The notes under the pieces are model-generated. The model was not told where the DNA came from and made no database searches. It saw only the letters and a program-made list of their open reading frames with translations. DNA of 64,000 bases from PHBD01 sp964578535 (lineage in GTDB: Bacteria > Desulfobacterota > Syntrophia > Syntrophales > PHBD01). The stretch is from assembly GCA_964578535.1 (NCBI GenBank), contig CAZODI010000014.1:1-64000 (forward strand), read 5' to 3'. Of this stretch, positions 58,949 through 64,000 are shown piece after piece; positions within the stretch are counted from its first letter, which is position 1, and each line of letters opens with the position of its first letter. Both the position numbers and the translations under genes were made by a program.

Positions 58949-60736
58949 TCAGTTCGATGACGAGATCGCCACATCGTGCATCTTCAGCTGAATATCCGAG
59001 ATGCCGCCCCAAGTGTTGATCTGGGGGGTGAAGGCGATGTCCACGGGAAGCCCGGTGATGGTTTCCAGGTAATGTCCTTTGCTGAACCAGATGGAGTTGC
59101 AGTTCGTCCCGCTGCTGCTGATTCGCATCCGCAAATGGTTGTTGCCGACGACGGACGGGGACAGGACGTTGACGTTGCGCACGCAGAGGATGGGTTCGGG
59201 ATTGCGGGCGCCGTACGGAGCCAGCGTTTCGATCTGGGAGAGGAGGTTGTGCGTGATGTCCTGGAGGCGGCATTCCGCGTCGATGATCGTCTGGGATACC
59301 ATGTCGGAGGCCCGGGTCTCTTCCTGAATCACCGACTCGAGGAGGGTTCTGAAATCGGGGATATGCTCTTCCCGGATGGAGATGCCCGCGGCGAATCGGT
59401 GGCCGCCATAGGAAAGGAGCAGGGAATCGCAGCGCTGGAGACCGCGGTAGATATCGAAATCGGCGATGCTGCGGCCCGATCCCTTGCCGATCCCGTCCTT
59501 GAGGCTGATCAGGATGGCGGGCCGATAGTAGCGGTCGACCAGCCGGGAGGCCACGATCCCGATGACGCCGGGGTGCCAGCGGGACGAGGCGAACACCAGG
59601 GATCGGGAATTCTTCGGATCCATGGTGTCTTCGATTTCCTTGAGGATTTCGCCCAGGATTTCCCGCTCGATGTCCTGCCGCCGCCGGTTGTAGACATCCA
59701 ACTGCCGGGCCAGGGTGAGGGCCGTCTCCATGTCTTCCGTCATCAGCAGATTCACCGCGTCCCGGGGGGATGCGATGCGGCCGGCGGCGTTGATGCGGGG
59801 AATCAGGTTGTAGGAGGCCTTCGTGGAGTCGACCACCTGGCTGTCGATGCCGCAGACCTCTTTGAGCGCCCGGATGCCGGTAGACCGCCCCTCTGTGATC
59901 AGATCGAGGCCGATTTTGGCAAGGATGCGATTCTCGTCGATCAGGGGGGATATGTCGCCGATCGTTCCGAGTGCCACCAAGTCCAGGTATTGCCGGAGAT
60001 TGGGATAGGTGCTGCTGTTCCAGAAACCTTCCTCCCGCAGGACACCCCGGAGGGCGATGAGGAAATTGAAGGCGATCCCCACTGCAGCCATGTCCTTGAA
60101 GGGAAAGGGGCAATCCGTGCGGTGGGGATTGATGACAGCGGCGGCATTGGGAAGGCTGGGGGGGACCTCGTGGTGGTCCAGGATGATCGTGTCGATCCCC
60201 AGGCCTTTCGCATAGGCGACTTCATCGGCATCGGAAATGCCGCAGTCGACCGTCACGATCAGGCTGATTCCCTGCGTTTTGAAACGGTCGATGGCGGTCC
60301 GGTTGAGGCTGTATCCCTCCCCGATCCGGTCGGGGATATGATAGGAAACGGAAGGATCGATGCGGCGGAGGAATTTCAGAAGGATCACCACGGAGGTGAT
60401 CCCGTCGGCGTCATAGTCGCCGTAAATGACGATGCTCTCGCGATTGCGAATCGCCTTGACCAGGCGGTTAACGCCCTTTCTCATGTCCTTCATCAGGTAG
60501 GGGTTGTGAAGGTCCGTCAGGGAAGGGGAGAGAAAGCGTCTTGCGTCGTCGATCTCCAAAATGTCCCTGCTGGTGAGGATCTGGGAAACGATGGGAGAGA
60601 GGCCGAATTCCGAAGACAGTTTTTCCTGAATGGCGGAATCCACTTCCGAGAGGCGCCAGCGGGTTATCGGGAGGCTCTTTGGCTGCATCATCCACTCAGG
60701 TAAGGAGTCAGATTCGTTAATAAAACTTGGATTCAT
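58949..60736 (-). CDS. recJ: Single-stranded-DNA-specific exonuclease RecJ
   Basis: A 595-residue 5'-3' single-strand DNA exonuclease of the DHH phosphoesterase family, used in recombination and mismatch repair. The DHH motifs are IYGDYDADGITSV (about 98-110) and LDHHEVPPSLP (about 180-190), followed by DHHA1 with the GGH motif (LSYGGHRFAAGIS) and an OB-like C-terminal domain. Length matches the family (560-600). The start could be residue 16 or 17 (MMQPKS) rather than 60736; no strong ribosome-binding site decides. It is convergent with the polysaccharide genes. Confidence 0.94.
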   Translation of the reverse strand: MNPSFINESDSLPEWMMQPKSLPITRWRLSEVDSAIQEKLSSEFGLSPIVSQILTSRDILEIDDARRFLSPSLTDLHNPYLMKDMRKGVNRLVKAIRNRESIVIYGDYDADGITSVVILLKFLRRIDPSVSYHIPDRIGEGYSLNRTAIDRFKTQGISLIVTVDCGISDADEVAYAKGLGIDTIILDHHEVPPSLPNAAAVINPHRTDCPFPFKDMAAVGIAFNFLIALRGVLREEGFWNSSTYPNLRQYLDLVALGTIGDISPLIDENRILAKIGLDLITEGRSTGIRALKEVCGIDSQVVDSTKASYNLIPRINAAGRIASPRDAVNLLMTEDMETALTLARQLDVYNRRRQDIEREILGEILKEIEDTMDPKNSRSLVFASSRWHPGVIGIVASRLVDRYYRPAILISLKDGIGKGSGRSIADFDIYRGLQRCDSLLLSYGGHRFAAGISIREEHIPDFRTLLESVIQEETRASDMVSQTIIDAECRLQDITHNLLSQIETLAPYGARNPEPILCVRNVNVLSPSVVGNNHLRMRISSSGTNCNSIWFSKGHYLETITGLPVDIAFTPQINTWGGISDIQLKMHDVAISSSN

Positions 60737-60841
60737 CTAACACACGGAGTCCGGAGGGTCAAGGAAAGAGTGGAAAAAAGAAGGCCATGGCTTTCGCCAT
60801 GGCCTTTTGTCTTCAAGCCGGCAGATGCCGGGATGTTGCGA

Positions 60842-62032
60842 TTACAGACCGCTCTTGAAATCGTCGCGCATCAGCTCGCGGGCGATGATCATGCGGCGGA
60901 TTTCCGATGTACCGGCGCCGATCTCCCACAGTTTCTGATCCAGGAAGTGACGGGAAATGGCGTACTCGGTGCAGTAGCCGTAACCACCGTGGATCTGGAT
61001 TGCGTCGAGGCCGATCTTGGTGCCCATCTCGCCCGTGTACAGCAGGGAGGCCGCGGCCATCCGGTCGAGGTCCGTTCCCTTGCCGCCGGACTTGTTCTCC
61101 AGCGTGTCGCAGTAGGCCGCGGCGCTGTAGGCCAGCCACTTGCCGGCTTTGTAGCCGCAGTACATGTTCGCCAGCTTCTCCTGGATCGTCTGGAAGGAGG
61201 CGATGGGCTTGCCGAACTGCACTCTTTCCTTCGCGTACTTCAGGCTGAGCTCGAGGCATGTCCTCTGGCCGCCCAGGGTGCAGCCCGACAGCGTGATGCG
61301 CTCGGTGCAGAGGCCGCTCGTGAGGATCGCGACGCCCTTGTTCTCGCCGCCGATCAGGGCGGACTCCGGAAGTTCCATGTCCTCGAAGGTGATCAGGGCC
61401 GTGGGGGAGGTCCTCATGCCCCACTTCTTGATCTTCTCGCGTTTGCAGCCTTTGACCTTGTCGAACTCGAAGCAGAAGGCGCTGATGCCCTTGGGGCCGG
61501 CAGCAGGATTGGTCTTGGCATAGAAAACCATGAACTGGGCGACGGGGCCGTTCGTGATGAAGATCTTGGAGCCGTTGATGATGTACTTGTCGCCCTTCTT
61601 CTCGGCCTTGGTGGCCATGGACATGGCGTCAGACCCGGCGTTGGGCTCTGTGATTCCGAGGCAGCCGATCCACTCACCCGTGCAGGCCTTGGGGAGGACA
61701 TATTCCCGCTGTGCTTCCGAGGCGTTCCGGCGGAAGTTGTCGAAGCAGAGGGTCTGGCTGGCGCCGACCGTCATGGAGAGAGCGTTCGAAACGCGGGCGA
61801 TGGTTTCATAGACAAGCAGGGTTTCCACGTAGCCGAGAGCGGCTCCGCCGTACTTTTCCGGGAAGACGATTCCGTTCACGCCGAGGTTGCCCAGCTCCTT
61901 GAAGATCGTGGGGGGCATCTCGTCCACCTCGTACATGTGCTCCATCTGCGGCTCCAGCCAGGTCATGGCCCAGCGGTAAACCTGATCCTCCAGCATCCTT
62001 TGTTCTTCGGTAAATGAAAAATCTAACGCCAT
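60842..62032 (-). CDS. Acyl-CoA dehydrogenase, isovaleryl-CoA dehydrogenase type
   Basis: A 396-residue FAD enzyme of the acyl-CoA dehydrogenase family with all landmarks: GITEPNAGSDAMSM and WGMRTSPTALITFEDM in the beta-domain, KYAKERVQFGKPIASFQ in the C-domain, and IHGGYGYCTEYAISRHF. At the usual C-terminal base position it reads EIGAGTSEIRRM, i.e. Ala where medium-chain enzymes have Glu. Isovaleryl-CoA dehydrogenase has the same GAGTSE sequence and uses a Glu on an earlier helix; here CTERITLSG supplies it. So the substrate is probably a branched or otherwise bulky acyl-CoA. GGGAGGT precedes the ATG. Confidence 0.9.
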   Translation of the reverse strand: MALDFSFTEEQRMLEDQVYRWAMTWLEPQMEHMYEVDEMPPTIFKELGNLGVNGIVFPEKYGGAALGYVETLLVYETIARVSNALSMTVGASQTLCFDNFRRNASEAQREYVLPKACTGEWIGCLGITEPNAGSDAMSMATKAEKKGDKYIINGSKIFITNGPVAQFMVFYAKTNPAAGPKGISAFCFEFDKVKGCKREKIKKWGMRTSPTALITFEDMELPESALIGGENKGVAILTSGLCTERITLSGCTLGGQRTCLELSLKYAKERVQFGKPIASFQTIQEKLANMYCGYKAGKWLAYSAAAYCDTLENKSGGKGTDLDRMAAASLLYTGEMGTKIGLDAIQIHGGYGYCTEYAISRHFLDQKLWEIGAGTSEIRRMIIARELMRDDFKSGL

Positions 62033-62605
62033 AACTCTTACCTCCCTTTTATTGAAGTGTGAAAAAATTCAAACCAGCGGCGGAACCCGCAGAAAAGCGG
62101 ACAAATTGCACGGACAACCTGCCTCTCTTCATGTATGCCGCGCACTGGTTCCGGTTGCGGTTTTCAAAACGGAGGCGCCGAAGCACCGTCCTGTTCTTTT
62201 CGGTTGGTCCTTTTTTAAATCAATGGGAAGGATGAAAAGCCGGGTGCTTAATCACATCTCCGGGTTGCTGTCCGGAGGGTGGCCGACCATTCCGTGCGGA
62301 TCCGGATGTCGATGACCTCGGCGAGCATCTGTATTTCACAAGACCTGCTGATTTACAAGGGCAATCTTCCATTTCCAGTCTTTTTCAGGAAGATTTTCTA
62401 TGACGCCCCTCCATGCGGTTGTGGCACGAAAAAAGGAAACCGTCGCAGGCCGGCTGCATGGAGATGCGTGGTTTGCCACAGCAAGTATGTGATCATCCCG
62501 CTCCTTTCTCTTTCCGATTCCCCCCTTTCATCATGATTTCTTTGTGATCCGGCATTTCGTCCGGGGAATTCCCTTTCCGTTTCTGGTTGAAAACAATTCG
62601 TTTCT
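62033..62605. other. 573-bp intergenic region, no gene
   Basis: Between the acyl-CoA dehydrogenase start and the end of the 53-aa membrane protein gene, both on the minus strand. It is AT-richer than the surrounding genes and presumably holds the dehydrogenase promoter, but I cannot point to a convincing one. The open frame at 62052-62315 has no family features. The palindrome GGGGAATTCCC lies near 62563-62573. Confidence 0.6.
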
Positions 62606-62767
62606 TCAGTCCGGAAATAGTTTCATATACCGGGCCAGAATGAGCATGAGGCCGATGATCCAGATGATATAGGCCCACAGCCGGATCTTGGAAAGCTTCT
62701 CCCGGCGCCGCATGGCCTGGTCGAGTTTTTTTTCCCTTTCCATCTCTACGGGTTGCTTTGTTGCCAT
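62606..62767 (-). CDS. Small single-pass membrane protein (53 aa)
   Basis: A 53-residue protein: a highly charged N-terminal helix (MATKQPVEMEREKKLDQAMR, basic overall) and one transmembrane helix (WAYIIWIIGLMLILARYM), ending FPD. The basic side should stay in the cytoplasm. The ATG at 62767 follows GGAG with 9-base spacing. The frame is open to 63022 upstream, but that part overlaps the CoA-transferase gene. No family recognised; it follows the CoA-transferase gene by 71 bp and may be co-transcribed. Confidence 0.65.
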   Translation of the reverse strand: MATKQPVEMEREKKLDQAMRRREKLSKIRLWAYIIWIIGLMLILARYMKLFPD

Positions 62768-62838
62768 GAGATGCCTGCTCCAAGATAATCCGCCCATGGA
62801 GAACCTGTTCTGTTCTCCAGGGGAGGCAGAATGATCCT

Positions 62839-64000
62839 CTACTTTCCGGTCTGGTACCCCTGGTCCCAGTCGTACCCCCAAACGGTGCTGCCCATGGATA
62901 CCTTGTAGTTCCGGCGCTCCTCGCACGACGGATACCGGCGCCCGCCGCCCTCCGCAGGAAGCATGGACACGGGGAATTTCGGTGGCAGGAGGCCATTCTC
63001 GCGGGCCTCCCGCTCCAGCCATTCCCGGTCATCCGGATGGGCGATGGAAATGATCGCCGATGCGCGCTCATAGCCGCTCAGTCCGCGGAGGTTGACCATG
63101 CCGAACTCGGTGCAGATGTAGTTGGCAAACTGGGCCGGCACGTCCACCGTCGAGCCTTCCGGAAGGAACGGAACGATTCGGGATGTGCCGTGCTTGCTCC
63201 GGGAGGTCATGGCTGCCACGCCGCGACCACCTCTGGATTGGGCGGCGAAGACGTGAAACTGGAAAAAACCGCCTGACGAGGAGATGGGGCGCTTTTCGTA
63301 AAAACCCGTGGAAATCTGCCCCAGGAGGTCGACGGCCACGCAGTTGTTGATGGAGATCATGTTGTCGATCCGGGTCAGGACATTCAGGTTGTTTGTATAA
63401 TCGATATCGTAGGCTGCCAGGGCCTGGTTGCGGTGGATCGTCTCATAATACCGCTTCACGTCCACAGGGAAGGCAAAGGTCCAGACACTTCTGCCACGGT
63501 CCAGTGTCTTGTAAGCGTTTGTGACCTGGCCGGATTCGATCAGCCTCATGAGACCGAAGTTCAGCATTTCCGTGTGAATGCCGAGATCCCGGAAGCCCGA
63601 ATCCGCCAATGCGGCGACGCAAGCCGAGGGCAGCGAGCCGATACCCAACTGGATCACGTCCCGGTTGCGCATGATCTGCATGACGTTTTTCGCGATCTGC
63701 TGTTCCACGGGGCTTGGACGGATTGCTCGCTCGTTTACCTGGGGCCACCGGTAGCGCTCGCAGTCCACCTCGACCCAGTAGTCGATGTCGTCGATATGGA
63801 TCGTGTTGTAGCGACCGCCCTCCGCCCAGGGGTAGTCGGGGCGTACCTCGAAGACGATCTTCCTGGCGGTCTGCCGGAAGATGTTGCTGTTGTTCGTCCC
63901 GTAGGACATGTTGAAATAGCCGTGCTCGTCGGGGGGGGTGACGGCGTTGAACCACCAGTCCATCCCGCGCTTTTCTTTCTCGCTGCGGGCGAACCGGTAG
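62839..64000 (-). CDS. Acetyl-CoA hydrolase/transferase family protein (C-terminal part)
   Basis: The 387 visible codons are the C-terminal two-thirds or so of a family I CoA-transferase (acetyl-CoA hydrolase / 4-hydroxybutyrate CoA-transferase type); the 5' end lies beyond the window. Visible features are the NMSYGTNNSNIF segment, the QLGIGSLPSACVAAL glycine-rich loop (with the usual GIG of the CoA site), GIHTEMLNFG (a Glu where the CoA-thioester-forming Glu is expected) and the family C-terminus SRIVPFLPEGSTVDVP...EFGMVNLRG. It moves CoA between acyl-CoA and carboxylic acids, fitting a fermentative metabolism that also uses the acyl-CoA dehydrogenase downstream. Confidence 0.88.
   Translation of the reverse strand, partial: YRFARSEKEKRGMDWWFNAVTPPDEHGYFNMSYGTNNSNIFRQTARKIVFEVRPDYPWAEGGRYNTIHIDDIDYWVEVDCERYRWPQVNERAIRPSPVEQQIAKNVMQIMRNRDVIQLGIGSLPSACVAALADSGFRDLGIHTEMLNFGLMRLIESGQVTNAYKTLDRGRSVWTFAFPVDVKRYYETIHRNQALAAYDIDYTNNLNVLTRIDNMISINNCVAVDLLGQISTGFYEKRPISSSGGFFQFHVFAAQSRGGRGVAAMTSRSKHGTSRIVPFLPEGSTVDVPAQFANYICTEFGMVNLRGLSGYERASAIISIAHPDDREWLEREARENGLLPPKFPVSMLPAEGGGRRYPSCEERRNYKVSMGSTVWGYDWDQGYQTGK

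Noticed and set aside
62428..62450. Sigma-54 promoter suggested by TGGCAC
   Set aside because: The required TTGC-type -12 element is absent at the right spacing.

Overview
The window is a GC-rich chromosomal segment, apparently scaffolded from contigs because it holds two 100-N gaps. The gene set points to an anaerobic, probably syntrophic or fermentative Desulfobacterota (Syntrophales-like) bacterium. It includes acyl-CoA dehydrogenases, an acetyl-CoA hydrolase/CoA-transferase, a selenocysteine formate dehydrogenase with a NuoG-like front end, an iron alcohol dehydrogenase, an HD-GYP sensor and a large Gram-negative polysaccharide locus. The taxon is inferred from gene content only.

Layout. 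0-6 kb: MATE transporter (-), miaA and an overlapping glycosyltransferase, a parvulin lipoprotein, an MBL hydrolase. 6-11 kb: small conserved proteins, a zincin, a glutaminyl cyclase, a Kef-type antiporter and a patatin. 11-20 kb: bacterial alpha-2-macroglobulin, penicillin-binding protein 1C and a YheT-like hydrolase, in that order. 20-22 kb: queF (interrupted only by a false assembly gap) and a queuosine-precursor transporter. 22-25 kb: class V aminotransferase, Dabb protein and 2-hydroxyacid dehydrogenase, then a 531-bp convergent intergenic region filled with large palindromes. 25-32 kb (all -): a MarR / acyl-CoA dehydrogenase / MoxR / VWA operon, a PAS-HD-GYP phosphodiesterase, an alcohol dehydrogenase and a DUF2845 protein. 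32.8-35.5 kb: fdhA, which reads through an in-frame UGA as selenocysteine. 35.7 kb: tRNA-Pro(GGG) with its own promoter.

35.9-48.3 kb is an O-antigen/sugar cassette. It carries rfbH, rfbG and rfbF for a CDP-3,6-dideoxy-4-keto sugar, a short-chain epimerase/reductase, a three-part methyltransferase fusion, an acetolactate-synthase-like TPP enzyme, a NeuB-like synthase, a polyprenyl glycosyltransferase and GtrA. Most junctions are tight and several start and stop codons overlap. From about 40 kb the sequence is visibly less GC-rich. 48.8-58.9 kb is an exopolysaccharide export locus: polyprenyl sugar-phosphate transferase, YjbH (crossing the second gap), Wzz-type protein, a 1076-aa multi-SLBB export protein, FecR-domain protein, a lipoprotein and an SH3/AMIN-like protein. 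58.9-64 kb (all -): recJ, an isovaleryl-type acyl-CoA dehydrogenase, a 53-aa membrane protein and a truncated CoA-transferase.

The most notable observations are: (1) the fdhA UGA followed at once by a hairpin with a GGUCU loop, as in known bacterial SECIS elements; (2) a family of palindromic elements of about 125 bp with terminal inverted repeats, two diverged copies of which sit exactly at gene 3' ends and show compensatory base changes; (3) two further large palindromes in the 24.4-24.9 kb gap, one of which has an inverted copy at the window start; (4) a candidate branched-chain CDP-sugar pathway combining rfbFGH with a TPP enzyme and a NeuB-like synthase.
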